Origin: Stenotrophomonas sp. SAM-B
GTDB taxonomy: Bacteria > Pseudomonadota > Gammaproteobacteria > Xanthomonadales > Xanthomonadaceae
NCBI RefSeq assembly: GCF_013387485.1
Contig: NZ_JABBXB010000001.1
Coordinates: forward strand, 268,001-332,000
Direction: 5' to 3'
DNA: 64,000 nucleotides
In this document: piece by piece, positions 24,295-34,726 of the stretch
Position numbering within the stretch: position 1 is the stretch's first letter
How the letters are laid out: every line of letters begins with the position of its first letter
Notes under the pieces: model-generated
Databases searched by the model: none
Seen by the model: only the letters and a program-made list of their open reading frames with translations
Told to the model about the DNA's origin: nothing
Position numbers and translations under genes: made by a program

Positions 24295-24687
24295 ATGGCT
24301 ATCACGCAAAACTACGGCACCGGCCGCCGCAAGTCCTCCACCGCCCGCGTGTTCCTGCGCAAGGGCGCCGGCAACATCACCGTCAATGGCCGTCCGCTGG
24401 ACGAGTTCTTTGGCCGTGAGACTGCGCGCATGATCGTGCGTCAGCCGCTGGAACTGACCAAGAACACCGAAACCTTCGACATCATGGTCACCGCCGCTGG
24501 CGGTGGTACCACGGGTCAGGCCGGTGCGATCCGTCTGGGCATCGCCCGCGCGCTGATCGAATACGACGAAACCCTGAAGTCCGAGCTGCGCAAGGCTGGC
24601 TTCATGACCCGTGACGCCCGTGAAGTCGAGCGTAAGAAGGTCGGCCTGCACAAGGCACGTCGCGCCACCCAGTTCTCCAAGCGCTGA
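24295..24687 (+). CDS. rpsI: 30S ribosomal protein S9
   Basis: 130 residues, full length. [26 protein letters not shown] is the conserved N-terminus, [19 protein letters not shown] lies in the middle, and the basic C-terminal tail ends in Lys-Arg (RATQFSKR), which contacts tRNA in the P site. A strong terminator follows 50 bases downstream. Confidence 0.99.
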   Translation: MAITQNYGTGRRKSSTARVFLRKGAGNITVNGRPLDEFFGRETARMIVRQPLELTKNTETFDIMVTAAGGGTTGQAGAIRLGIARALIEYDETLKSELRKAGFMTRDAREVERKKVGLHKARRATQFSKR

Positions 24688-24704
24688 TCCATCGCGTCTG
24701 GCGT

Positions 24705-24722
24705 GGGATCCTTCGGGATCCC
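24705..24722 (+). other. UUCG-capped hairpin after rpsI
   Basis: GGGATCC, loop TTCG, GGATCCC forms a perfect 7-bp stem between the rpsI stop and the terminator. UUCG-capped stems often protect mRNA 3' ends. Confidence 0.55.
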
Positions 24723-24736
24723 GCTGGGAGGTACGC

Positions 24737-24762
24737 AAAAGCCCGGCTTCGGCCGGGCTTTT
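24737..24762 (+). terminator. Intrinsic terminator of rplM-rpsI
   Basis: AAAAGCCCGGC, loop TTCG, GCCGGGCTTTT. The stem is perfect, a U-run follows, and the A-run makes it active in both directions. Confidence 0.92.
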
Positions 24763-24765
24763 GTC

Positions 24766-25015
24766 GTTTCCGCGATACGGGTTTCACCTGTGCGGATAGC
24801 CTGGCCGTCGGATCGGTGTTGCCACCGGTAGTGGTGGTGCCGACCGCTGGTCGGCTGCCTGGGCGGCGGCCCCCCATCCTCTTACTGGTGAAACAGCCCC
24901 CTTGGAGTCCAAGGGGGTGCGCCGGCAGGCGCGGGGATGTGGAGGGGGAGGGTTGGCGCCCACACCTTGCTGCGCAAGGTGTGGGGTCCGGGCGCGATGC
25001 GCCCGGACAAACGCC
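24766..25015. other. Gene-free stretch with four perfect hairpins
   Basis: No gene is seen. Four consecutive palindromes occur: 24839-24855 (GCCGACC, degenerate REP), 24897-24917 (CCCCCTTGG, loop AGT), 24960-24984 (11-bp arms CCACACCTTGC) and 24986-25008 (10-bp arms GTCCGGGCGC, loop GAT). A fifth, the tRNA-Gln terminator, follows at 25016-25065. On the minus strand they would form a run of stem-loops behind the tRNA transcript. Confidence 0.7.
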
Positions 25016-25065
25016 CAAACAAACAGAAAAGGCCGATCTTTCGATCGGCCTTTTCTGTTTGTTTG
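25016..25065 (-). terminator. Terminator of the tRNA-Met/tRNA-Gln transcript
   Basis: A perfect inverted repeat with 23-base arms (25016-25038 and 25043-25065) begins within the encoded CCA end of tRNA-Gln. Read on the minus strand the loop is GAAA, a stable GNRA tetraloop, and the 3' arm carries CCTTTTCTGTTTGTTTG, which is U-rich. The arms are also suited to termination from the plus side. Confidence 0.85.
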
Positions 25066-25138
25066 GCTGCCCCGGATGGATTCGAACCACCGAATGCCTG
25101 AGTCAGAGTCAGGTGCCTTACCGCTTGGCGACGGGGCA
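25064..25138 (-). tRNA. tRNA-Gln (CTG anticodon)
   Basis: 75 nt including encoded CCA. The acceptor stem TGCCCCG/CGGGGCA pairs fully. The D-arm has GCCAAGCGGTAAGGC. The anticodon stem CCTGA/TCAGG encloses CTCTGAC, so the anticodon is CTG. The T-arm has GGTTCGAATCC. It lies 49 bases behind tRNA-Met on the same strand. Confidence 0.96.
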
Positions 25139-25187
25139 AAATGTGCGTGCAATTATTGCACTTTCTCCCTGAAAAACCAAGCGGACT

Positions 25188-25264
25188 TGGTGGCTATGGG
25201 TGGACTCGAACCACCGACCCCAGCATTATGAGTGCTGTGCTCTAACCGGCTGAGCTACATAGCC
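25188..25264 (-). tRNA. tRNA-Met (elongator, CAT anticodon)
   Basis: 77 nt including encoded CCA. The acceptor stem is GGCTATG/CATAGCC. The anticodon stem CAGCA/TGCTG encloses CTCATAA, giving CAT. The body closely matches E. coli elongator tRNA-Met rather than initiator (acceptor position 1-72 is paired G-C) or tRNA-Ile2. It is the first gene of the pair. Confidence 0.94.
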
Positions 25265-25386
25265 TCAGGGAGGCCGGTAATTCTGGAGATGTCTTCGGAA
25301 TCTGTCAACACTTTTTCACCGCGCTTGTGAGTGGGCAGCGGGCGTGGCACAGTCCCGATCAGTAGATTTTTCTAGGAGTCCGCATC

Positions 25387-26019
25387 GTGATCGATCCGGA
25401 CGGCTATCGACCGAACGTCGGTATTGTGCTGATGCGGAAGGATGGGCAGGTTTTCTGGGCACGACGTGTGCGCCGGGATGGCTGGCAGTTCCCGCAGGGC
25501 GGCATGAACACCGACGAGACGCCTGTCGAAGCCATGTATCGTGAGTTGCAGGAAGAAACCGGGTTGTTGCCGGAGCACGTTGAAGTGCTCGGGGCGACGC
25601 CGGGTTGGCTTCGCTATCGGCTGCCGGCACGGGCCATCCGCCGCAATGAACGGCAGGTCTGCATCGGCCAGAAGCAGGTGTGGTTCCTGCTCCGGCTGGC
25701 CGGGGACGAATCCCACGTCACCCTGGACCATACCGACAGCCCCGAGTTCGACCAGTGGCGCTGGGTCGATTTCTGGTACCCGGTGGAACACGTGGTGATG
25801 TTCAAGCGGGGCGTCTACGCGCGCGCCCTGCGCCATCTGGCGCCACTGGCGCGGGGGGTGGCCGGGACCGGGGTGGAATCGATGCCCAAGTCCGCGCAAG
25901 AGGCCTGGATGCCGGGCAACGCCGCCGGTCACGACCGGCCCCGCAAGCGCACCACGCCCAAGCGGGGTGGCGGGTACTGGCCGCGCAGCAAGGCCAAGGG
26001 CGAGCCGGGCGCGGTCTGA
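25387..26019 (+). CDS. rppH: RNA pyrophosphohydrolase
   Basis: 210 residues. RppH removes pyrophosphate from triphosphorylated mRNA 5' ends and triggers RNase E decay. [25 protein letters not shown] is the characteristic N-terminus. The Nudix box GX5EX7REXXEEXG is read in [22 protein letters not shown] (split at residues ~38-59), with all catalytic Glu present. The basic C-terminal tail (residues ~165-210: [19 protein letters not shown]) is longer than in E. coli and probably binds RNA. The GTG start at 25387 has AGGAGT nine bases upstream. Confidence 0.96.
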   Translation: MIDPDGYRPNVGIVLMRKDGQVFWARRVRRDGWQFPQGGMNTDETPVEAMYRELQEETGLLPEHVEVLGATPGWLRYRLPARAIRRNERQVCIGQKQVWFLLRLAGDESHVTLDHTDSPEFDQWRWVDFWYPVEHVVMFKRGVYARALRHLAPLARGVAGTGVESMPKSAQEAWMPGNAAGHDRPRKRTTPKRGGGYWPRSKAKGEPGAV

Positions 26020-26045
26020 GCGATCTCTGGCGGCTCTGAACCGTA

Positions 26046-26065
26046 TCGAGAATGATTCAGGTTCG
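26046..26065. promoter_or_regulatory. Possible Fur box upstream of bfd
   Basis: GAGAATGATT (26048-26057) matches the first half of the Fur consensus GATAATGATT in 9 of 10 positions; the second half is poorer. It lies just upstream of the bfd -35 element, where iron-dependent repression is expected. Confidence 0.45.
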
Positions 26066-26068
26066 AAA

Positions 26069-26097
26069 TTGACAACCATTCGCATTTCCATTGGAAT
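26069..26097 (+). promoter_or_regulatory. Promoter of bfd
   Basis: A perfect -35 TTGACA (26069-26074), a 17-base spacer and TGGAAT (26092-26097) precede bfd. The local sequence is AT-rich compared with its flanks. Confidence 0.65.
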
Positions 26098-26136
26098 AGC
26101 AGCAGGCCAATCCGGGCCTGCCTGCCGAGTCCGCAC

Positions 26137-26343
26137 GTGTACGTCTGCATCTGCAACGGGGTGACCGACCACCAGATCCGCGAAGCCGCGCAGAGCGGTG
26201 TCGTGAGCGTGTCCGAGCTGACGATGCGCACCGGGTGCGGCGCCACCTGCGGTTCCTGCCTGGACATGGCGGCGGACCTGCTGGCCAAATTCAGCGCCAC
26301 CCACGATCTGCCGCTGCCCGTCCTGGGCCTGCAAGCCGCCTGA
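26137..26343 (+). CDS. bfd: Bacterioferritin-associated ferredoxin
   Basis: 68 residues. Bfd carries a [2Fe-2S] cluster that reduces the ferric core of bacterioferritin so iron can be released. The four Cys ligands are in YVCICNGVTD (Cys4 and Cys6) and GCGATCGSC (three Cys, of which the C-x2-C pair forms the cluster site). The start is GTG 26137; no ATG is available. A Fur-box-like site and promoter precede it, and bfr follows 116 bases downstream, so both are functional partners. Confidence 0.93.
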   Translation: MYVCICNGVTDHQIREAAQSGVVSVSELTMRTGCGATCGSCLDMAADLLAKFSATHDLPLPVLGLQAA

Positions 26344-26459
26344 GATCGCTTCGCGCTCCGTGCTCGGCTGCGGGGCGCAACTGAGCACGATTCGCGTTCC
26401 TTCATGCCTGCGCGCGACGCGCTACAGTGCCCGCGATTCCACGCAGCAGGAGCACGCTC

Positions 26460-26930
26460 ATGAAGGGCGACGCCAAAGTCATCGAATTCCTCAACAAGGT
26501 CCTCTACAACGAGCTGACCGCGATCAACCAGTACTTCCTGCACGCCAAGATGCTGAAGAACTGGGGCCTGAAGGAACTCGCCGATCACGAGTACAAGGAA
26601 TCGATCGAAGAGATGAAGCATGCGGACATCCTGTCCGACCGCATCCTCTTCCTCGAAGGCCTGCCGAACTTCCAGGCACTGGGCAAGCTGCGCATCGGCG
26701 AGAACCCGGCCGAAATCCTGCAGTGCGACCTCAGCCTGGAACGCGATGGCGTGGTCACGCTGCGCGAGGCCGTGGCGTATGCCGATTCGATCGGTGATTA
26801 CGTCAGCCGCCAGCTGTTCGTGAAAATCCTCGAGTCCGAGGAAGAGCACATCGACTGGCTGGAGACCCAGCTGGACCTGATCGAGCGCATCGGCGAACCG
26901 AACTACCTGCTGACCAAGATCGACGACTGA
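26460..26930 (+). CDS. bfr: Bacterioferritin
   Basis: 156 residues. Bfr forms a 24-subunit shell storing ferric iron. The N-terminus [25 protein letters not shown] matches E. coli Bfr. Ferroxidase ligands are visible: Glu18 (NELTA), Glu51 and His54 (EEMKHAD), Glu94 (LSLERD), Glu127 and His130 (SEEEHIDW). Met52 of EEMKHAD is the haem ligand. SD AGGAG precedes the ATG by 8 bases. An upstream in-frame start at 26427 is rejected since family members begin at MKG. Confidence 0.97.
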   Translation: MKGDAKVIEFLNKVLYNELTAINQYFLHAKMLKNWGLKELADHEYKESIEEMKHADILSDRILFLEGLPNFQALGKLRIGENPAEILQCDLSLERDGVVTLREAVAYADSIGDYVSRQLFVKILESEEEHIDWLETQLDLIERIGEPNYLLTKIDD

Positions 26931-26931
26931 G

Positions 26932-29262
<2,331 letters not shown>

Positions 29263-29264
29263 GC

Positions 29265-31124
29265 TCAGAGCACCGAATTCTGGAAGTCGAAGTTCAGTTC
29301 GCTGCCGGCGGACTGGACCATGTTGCCCTGGATGAAATCGACCCCGCCGATCCACATGGCCGCCGCGGCCTGCGGATCCTCGATCTGCTGGCCGATGATG
29401 CGCAGCCCGGCGCGGTGCGCCCGGTCGATCGCCGCGCGCAGCTCGTCGCGGGTCTGCTGGTTGGTGTGGCTGTTGGAGAAGCGCGCGGCCATGCGGACAT
29501 ACGCCAGCGGCAGGTGCGCCATCAGTGCGTTGGCTTCGTCGCCCGGCTCGAACTGACTCAGGCAGAAGCGCACGCCGGCCGCATGCATGCGCGTGCAGAA
29601 CTGCTGCAGGGTGACGGTGTGGATCAGCGCATCGGGCAGGCGCACATCGATGACCAGTGCGCTGCCATCGATCTGCCGGCTCGCCAGCGATTCCAGCAGC
29701 CAGTCGCCGAAGGCATCGCGGGCCAGCGTGCGCAGCGACTGCGAGACGAACAGGTGCAGCGGCTGCGCGGCGTGGCGGTAGAGATCGAGCAGGCCCAGCG
29801 CGTGGTCGAGCACCTGCTGGTCCAGATCGGCGATGCGCCCGGCCGCTTCGGCCGCGGGGATCACCTGGCCGGCGGCCAGCACGCTGCCATCGGCCTGCCG
29901 CAGGCGGAGCAGCACCTGGTACTGCGCGGTGTTGCCGCCGGCGACGGCCACGATCGGCTGGTAGGCCAGTTCCAGTTGGCCTTCGAGCAGGGCCAGGTGC
30001 TCCTGCGCAGCCACGTCTTCGCGGCGCACATAGGCGGCCACGCCGGCGGTGAGCAGGCGCGCCTGCAGCGTGGTGCGTTCGACCGCTTCCAGTGCGCTGC
30101 CCGCATCGGGGAAGCCTGGCGAGAGCTGGGCATGGCCGACCACGCCGCGCAGGTGCACCGATTCGTCATCGCGGATCACGAAGGCGCGCGAGGAGAGCTG
30201 TTCGCGCAGCGCATGTGCCATCGCATCCAGCGTGTCCTCGTCGACATCGCGGGCCAGCACCAGGAAGCTGTTGTCGTTCAGGCGCGCCAGCAGATGCGGC
30301 CGGGCGGCGTCGGCCAAGCGCTGGCCGGCCTGGGTCATCAGCCGTTCGAACGCGGCATAGCCATAGCGTTCGCGCAGACCGAGCGCGCTGGCGATCTCGA
30401 TGAAGAACAGGCCGCCGCGATCGCGATGGCTGAGCGACGCGCCGAGCTGCTGCATCACGTGGTGGCGGGTCGGCAGCCCCGTTTCCGGGTTGTTGATGGC
30501 CGGCGCGCCATCCGTGCCCGCCTGCGAAGCTGCCTGTGCGCGTGCGCGGCGGATCCGGTTGGAGACCGCCGCGATCAGATGGCGTGGGCGGATCGGCTTG
30601 CTGAGGAAATCATCGGCGCCGCTGTCGAGCACTTCGAATTGACGCTCCGGATCCGGGTCGCCACTGAGGAACACGATCGGCAGCAGCTGCTGGCCGGGTT
30701 GCTGGCGGATCAGCGCGGTCAGGCGCATACCGTCCAGCCCGGGCAGGTGCAGGTCCATGAGGATCAGGTCGGGCCGATGCTCGGCGATCGCCTGCTGCAC
30801 GCCCTCGGCATCGCTGTGCACCAGTGCCTCCATGCCGGCACCGTGCAGCACGCTCTGCGCGAACAGGGCCTGCGAACGGTCGTCTTCGACGATCAGCACG
30901 CGGTACGGAGGGTCGATGCCGGGCGGCGGCAGGGTGCCGGTCTCGGCGTGCATCGGGGGCAGCAGGGGCGGTGGGCTGGCCGGCGTCGGCATGAGCGCGA
31001 CGACATTGCTGGGCGCCGCGGGGGCGGGCGAGGGCTGGCTGTGCCAGCGCTGCCAGTGGTCGGCCGGCGGCGTTTCAGCGCGCGCGGCGCGGGTGGATGC
31101 AACAACGTTGTCGTGAACGGCCAT
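29265..31124 (-). CDS. Response regulator with degenerate GGDEF and EAL domains (FimX/Filp-like)
   Basis: 619 residues. A Pro/Ala-rich N-terminus (residues 1-70) precedes an intact REC domain (IVEDD, LMDLHLPGLDG, FLSKP; ~74-190). The GGDEF-like domain (~205-345) has NDNSF where GGDEF should be. The EAL-like domain (~350-619) has QVLLRL for EALLR, SQFEPG for DDFGTG and QQIED for the EGVE region, so neither synthesis nor hydrolysis of c-di-GMP is expected. Such proteins (FimX in Pseudomonas, Filp in Xanthomonas) bind c-di-GMP and control type IV pili. SD GGGAG precedes the ATG at 31124. The hybrid kinase follows in the same operon. Confidence 0.85.
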   Translation of the reverse strand: MAVHDNVVASTRAARAETPPADHWQRWHSQPSPAPAAPSNVVALMPTPASPPPLLPPMHAETGTLPPPGIDPPYRVLIVEDDRSQALFAQSVLHGAGMEALVHSDAEGVQQAIAEHRPDLILMDLHLPGLDGMRLTALIRQQPGQQLLPIVFLSGDPDPERQFEVLDSGADDFLSKPIRPRHLIAAVSNRIRRARAQAASQAGTDGAPAINNPETGLPTRHHVMQQLGASLSHRDRGGLFFIEIASALGLRERYGYAAFERLMTQAGQRLADAARPHLLARLNDNSFLVLARDVDEDTLDAMAHALREQLSSRAFVIRDDESVHLRGVVGHAQLSPGFPDAGSALEAVERTTLQARLLTAGVAAYVRREDVAAQEHLALLEGQLELAYQPIVAVAGGNTAQYQVLLRLRQADGSVLAAGQVIPAAEAAGRIADLDQQVLDHALGLLDLYRHAAQPLHLFVSQSLRTLARDAFGDWLLESLASRQIDGSALVIDVRLPDALIHTVTLQQFCTRMHAAGVRFCLSQFEPGDEANALMAHLPLAYVRMAARFSNSHTNQQTRDELRAAIDRAHRAGLRIIGQQIEDPQAAAAMWIGGVDFIQGNMVQSAGSELNFDFQNSVL

Positions 31125-31181
31125 CAGTACTCCCAGTCTGCGCCGCAATTATGCGATGAACGCCCATGGGCAGGGCGCGCA

Positions 31182-31808
31182 TTACCGTGGCAGGGTTCCC
31201 GGTTTGACCTGCGTCTGGCCGCTGTCGGCCTGACGCATCAGCCAGCGCATGCCTTTCCACAGCGTCCGCCAGATCATCCACACGACCAACGCACCGATCA
31301 GGCTGCATGCGACCACCAGGATCAGCGCCAGCCACGGGTGGGCCAGGGCGAGTGCCAGCCCGCCGACCACCACGGTGTCCTCCGCCGCAGAGGCCATCCA
31401 GTTGCTGGCCGGTTCGGGCGAGGTATTGAGCAGGGCACGGGTGCCGGATTTGAGTCCATGGCTGGCCAGCGCGACGCCGGCCCCGGCGACCAGCGCGGTA
31501 CCGCTGAGCTCGCCAGTGGGCGAGAGCGTCGCGGCTGCCAGGAAGGCACCGGCCGGTACCCGGGCCAGGGTCTGAACCAGGTCCCAGACCGAATCGACCC
31601 CGGGAATCTTGTCGGCGAAGAACTCGGCGATGGCCAGTGCGGCCGAGGTGCCCAGCACCCACCACGATTCCGTGGCCTGCAGCGCAGGGGGCAGGTCGAC
31701 CCAGCCGAGCAGCCCGGCCAGGCCGACGCCGAAGACGGTGAGGTAGACGCGGATGCCGGCCAGCCAGGCCAGCAGGATGCCGATCACGAACAGGTGGGCT
31801 TCGGTCAT
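31182..31808 (-). CDS. DUF4126 integral membrane protein
   Basis: 208 residues with about five hydrophobic helices. Typical family features are LLAWLAGIRVYLTVFGVGLAGLLGW, FFADKIPGVDSVWDLVQTLARVPAGAFLAA (residues ~63-92) and VAGAGVALASHGLKSGTRALLNTSPEP. The function of DUF4126 is unknown. The ATG at 31808 is chosen as the first before the hydrophobic N-terminus; the in-frame extension upstream runs back through the start of the divergent gene and is ignored. Confidence 0.8.
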   Translation of the reverse strand: MTEAHLFVIGILLAWLAGIRVYLTVFGVGLAGLLGWVDLPPALQATESWWVLGTSAALAIAEFFADKIPGVDSVWDLVQTLARVPAGAFLAAATLSPTGELSGTALVAGAGVALASHGLKSGTRALLNTSPEPASNWMASAAEDTVVVGGLALALAHPWLALILVVACSLIGALVVWMIWRTLWKGMRWLMRQADSGQTQVKPGTLPR

Positions 31809-31989
31809 GGCACGCGCTCCGGCTGCAGAATGTGCACAGGCGCACACTATCGGGGATGACGTCCATGAACGCCACTGCCCCGATCCCGTGCCTGCGCGGA
31901 CAAGGCCTTTTCCCTGACTTACACTAGCCCGTCGTTCCAGACAGGGGCCGTTGCGACAGCGCCCGCAGGCGCGGTCGTCCAGGACTGCC

Positions 31990-32739
31990 ATGAATAAACC
32001 CGCACCTTCCCGCATCCAGATCCGCCGGCCGGGCATGCCGCCCGTGCAGGAACGCAAGCGCCTGCTGGTGCTGGGCGGGGCGTGGCTGCTGTCGCTGATC
32101 CTTGCCGTGCTGCTCGGCGCCTGGCTGGGCTCGCCCGGCGGCGACGTCGGCACCCAGCTCAAGGCGGCGGAGACCCGCAACGAGCGCCTCCAGCAGCAGC
32201 TCATCGAACTGCAGCAGCGCCAGGCGACCCTGCAGGCCTCCGACCGGATCAGCCGCGCCGCCAACAACGAGGTCCAGACGTCGCTGGGCGAGCGCGACGA
32301 AGAGATCGCCGGCCTGCGCGCCGACGTGGCCTTCTACGAGCGGCTGGTCGGTGCGACCAGCCAGCGCAAGGGCCTGAACACCCATTCGGTGGAGTTCTCG
32401 CCGGAAACGGGCGGCACCTGGCAGTACGCCGTGGTGCTGACCCAGAACCTGAACCGCGGGGCGATCAGCCAAGGGCAGATGCGCTTCACGGTGGAAGGGG
32501 TCAAGGACGGCAAGCTGACCTCGGTCAGCTGGGACGAGCTGCACCAGCGCACCAAGGTGCCGGGCCAGGAGTATTCCTTCCGGTACTTCCAGCAGCTCAC
32601 CGGCAGTGTGATGCTGCCGCAGGGATTCACCCCGCAACGTGTGCGGGTCACGCTGGGATCGGGCGCGGGGGGCGCCACCCAGGTATTCGATTGGAAGCAG
32701 GCCGGAGCACCGGCGGCATCGGCAAAAGAAGGGGAGTAA
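31990..32739 (+). CDS. Single-pass membrane protein with coiled coil (DUF6776-like)
   Basis: 249 residues. A basic N-terminus is followed by one membrane helix (LLVLGGAWLLSLILAVLLGAWLG; residues ~25-47), then a coiled coil rich in Gln and Leu (residues ~60-115: NERLQQQLIELQQRQATLQA). A C-terminal periplasmic domain with beta-type sequence (YAVVLTQNLNRGAISQG, FRYFQQLTGSVMLP) ends the protein. It is followed after 4 bases by the bactofilin gene, which suggests a shared role in cell shape or envelope organisation. Biochemical function unknown. Confidence 0.8.
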   Translation: MNKPAPSRIQIRRPGMPPVQERKRLLVLGGAWLLSLILAVLLGAWLGSPGGDVGTQLKAAETRNERLQQQLIELQQRQATLQASDRISRAANNEVQTSLGERDEEIAGLRADVAFYERLVGATSQRKGLNTHSVEFSPETGGTWQYAVVLTQNLNRGAISQGQMRFTVEGVKDGKLTSVSWDELHQRTKVPGQEYSFRYFQQLTGSVMLPQGFTPQRVRVTLGSGAGGATQVFDWKQAGAPAASAKEGE

Positions 32740-32743
32740 GCCC

Positions 32744-33205
32744 ATGTTTGGCAGCAACAAGTCCAACCGCGACGGACATCTGGTCGTGGACGCGCTGATC
32801 GGCGCGCAGGTGGTGATCCGCGGGGACGTGGAATTCAGCGGTGGCCTGTACGTGGAAGGCACCATCCTGGGCAAGGTGATCGCCCAGGACGGCGCCAGCA
32901 ACGCCACCCTGACGGTGGCCGAGCACGGTGCCATCGAGGGTGAGATCCGCGCCCAGGTCGTGGTCATCAGCGGCCGCCTGGACGGGGACGTGCATGCCAC
33001 CGAGCGGGTCGAGCTGACCCCGAGCGCCCGGGTGACGGGCAACATTCACTACCAGATGGTGGAAATGCACGCCGGCGCCCAGCTGACCGGCCGCCTGATC
33101 CACAGCTCGGCCCAGATGGCCCTGCCGCCGCCGTCCGGCGAAGCGGACGAGGGCAAGGGCAAGGACACCGCCGCCCGCAAGAAGCTGGCCGAGGCGATGG
33201 CCTGA
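32744..33205 (+). CDS. Bactofilin (polymer-forming cytoskeletal protein)
   Basis: 153 residues. The central beta-helix domain (residues ~14-115) has the repeating pattern [29 protein letters not shown] and [30 protein letters not shown]. Bactofilins assemble nucleotide-free filaments on the membrane and localise cell-wall enzymes. The tail is Lys/Ala-rich. SD GGGGAG overlaps the end of the upstream coiled-coil membrane protein gene. No M23 peptidase neighbour, common for bactofilins, is present here. Confidence 0.95.
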   Translation: MFGSNKSNRDGHLVVDALIGAQVVIRGDVEFSGGLYVEGTILGKVIAQDGASNATLTVAEHGAIEGEIRAQVVVISGRLDGDVHATERVELTPSARVTGNIHYQMVEMHAGAQLTGRLIHSSAQMALPPPSGEADEGKGKDTAARKKLAEAMA

Positions 33206-33242
33206 ACTTGAAAGCGTGCTCGTGCGCCCCCATGCTGGGGGC

Positions 33243-33632
33243 ATGAGCACGCTTGTTTCCCTGCCCGGCGCACCCGCCGCCGCGCCGAACTACCAGTCCC
33301 TGGACCGTCCGCTGAACTTCACCGAGGCCGCCGCGGCCAAGGTCAAGGAGCTGATCCAGGATGAGGGCAACGCTGCCCTCGCCCTGCGCGTCTACATCGA
33401 AGGCGGTGGCTGTTCCGGCTTCCAGTACGGCTTCGAGTTCGATGAGAACCGGGCCCAGGACGATCTGGCGGTGGATACCGCCGGCGTCACCCTGCTGGTG
33501 GATCCGCTGAGCCTGCAGTACCTGATGGGCGCCGAGGTGGATTACACCGAAAGCCTGACCGGCGCGCAGTTCGTGATCCGCAATCCGAACGCGAAGACCA
33601 CCTGCGGCTGCGGCAGCAGTTTCAGCATGTGA
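33243..33632 (+). CDS. erpA: Iron-sulfur cluster insertion protein ErpA
   Basis: 129 residues. A-type carrier that hands Fe-S clusters to apoproteins such as IspG/IspH. The three conserved Cys are Cys in [15 protein letters not shown] and the pair in [11 protein letters not shown] at the C-terminus. The N-terminal 25 residues are Pro/Ala-rich. The start at 33243 is inferred from family length; an earlier ATG at 33216 lacks conservation. Confidence 0.94.
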   Translation: MSTLVSLPGAPAAAPNYQSLDRPLNFTEAAAAKVKELIQDEGNAALALRVYIEGGGCSGFQYGFEFDENRAQDDLAVDTAGVTLLVDPLSLQYLMGAEVDYTESLTGAQFVIRNPNAKTTCGCGSSFSM

Positions 33633-33700
33633 TGCGCGCGCAACCGGCGGAATGCCGGTTGCCGCTTGCCAGTCCCGCCGAATGTGGGCAGGCTCTTGCG

Positions 33701-34606
33701 ATGTCAAATTTCTCTTCGCAGCTTTCCGGTTTCGCCTTCGTCAGCGAGCCGCTGGAGCGCGCCGATACCCTGCGCGATGACGCCGATGCGTTGTCGCGGC
33801 TGTGGCCGGACGCGCGCGTACTGATACTCGATCAGGATGGCACGGCCCTGGCCGGCGATGACGGTCAGCCGCTGCCACTGACCGGCGCCGACCTGGGCGG
33901 TGGCCCGGGCACCGCGATCTTCCTCGGCCTGCGCGGCGAGCAGGCATGGTTCTCGATGGAGGCCGCCGGTCTGTCGGTGACGGCGCCGCAGCGGGTCGAC
34001 CTGCGCCAGTCCGCCGCCACCTGGTCCATCGCCGATTCCACCGCCTTCTGTTACGCCCGCGGCATGTCCTACTGGCAGTCGCGCACGCGCTTCTGCGGGG
34101 TATGCGGTGGCGCGGTGACCTTCAGCCGCAGCGGGTTCGTCGGCCGCTGCAGCCAGTGCGCCACCGAGCACTACCCGCGCGTGGATCCGGCGGTGATCGT
34201 CGCCGTCGAGAACCAGGGCCGGCTGCTGCTCGGCCGCCAGGCCAACTGGGCCCCGCGCCGCTATTCGGTGCTGGCCGGTTTCGTGGAACCCGGCGAATCG
34301 CTGGAGCAGACGGTGGTCCGTGAGGTCTTCGAAGAGAGCCGGGTGCGCGTGCGCGAGTGCCGCTACCTGGGCACCCAGCCGTGGCCGTTCCCCGGCGCAC
34401 TGATGCTGGGCTTCGCCGCCACGGCCGAAGACGACGTACCGACCGTGAACGGGGAGCTGGAAGATGCGCGCTGGTTCACCGCCGAGGAAGTGGGCGCGGC
34501 GCTGGCCCGGGATGTCGAGGACGACGGCGAAGGCATCCGCCTGTCCCCGCCGATCTCGATCTCGCGCAGCCTGATCGAGCACTGGTACCAGCAGCAGGTC
34601 GCCTGA
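33701..34606 (+). CDS. nudC: NADH pyrophosphatase / NAD-capped RNA decapping enzyme
   Basis: 301 residues. NudC hydrolyses NAD(H) and removes NAD caps from RNA. The zinc ribbon is FCGVCGG and RCSQCATEHYPRVDPAVI (residues ~127-165). The Nudix box is GFVEPGESLEQTVVREVFEE (residues ~197-216). The family motif SQPWPFPxSLM appears as TQPWPFPGALML (~229-240). The N-terminal domain is variable, as usual. Start ATG 33701 begins MSNFSSQLSGFAF; a further upstream in-frame ATG overlaps the end of erpA. Confidence 0.94.
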   Translation: MSNFSSQLSGFAFVSEPLERADTLRDDADALSRLWPDARVLILDQDGTALAGDDGQPLPLTGADLGGGPGTAIFLGLRGEQAWFSMEAAGLSVTAPQRVDLRQSAATWSIADSTAFCYARGMSYWQSRTRFCGVCGGAVTFSRSGFVGRCSQCATEHYPRVDPAVIVAVENQGRLLLGRQANWAPRRYSVLAGFVEPGESLEQTVVREVFEESRVRVRECRYLGTQPWPFPGALMLGFAATAEDDVPTVNGELEDARWFTAEEVGAALARDVEDDGEGIRLSPPISISRSLIEHWYQQQVA

Positions 34607-34658
34607 CCGTCGCGTGCCGTTGCCGCAGGCTGAACACGCGGCGCGGTACATTACCAAC

Positions 34659-34681
34659 GGCCCGGGGAATTGCCGGGCCGC
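34659..34681 (+). terminator. Hairpin between nudC and ampE
   Basis: CGGCCCGG and CCGGGCCG (8-bp arms, loop of 7) occur 52 bases after the nudC stop. There is no U-run, so termination would be weak. Confidence 0.35.
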
Positions 34682-34726
34682 AAGGCATAGTAGCGGCGCG
34701 TTCCACGTCCCGAGCCGGAGGCTTAC

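Noticed and set aside
24816..25172. Open frames of about 85-120 codons across the tRNA region
   Set aside because: They run through two tRNA genes and several hairpins and have no codon or motif support.
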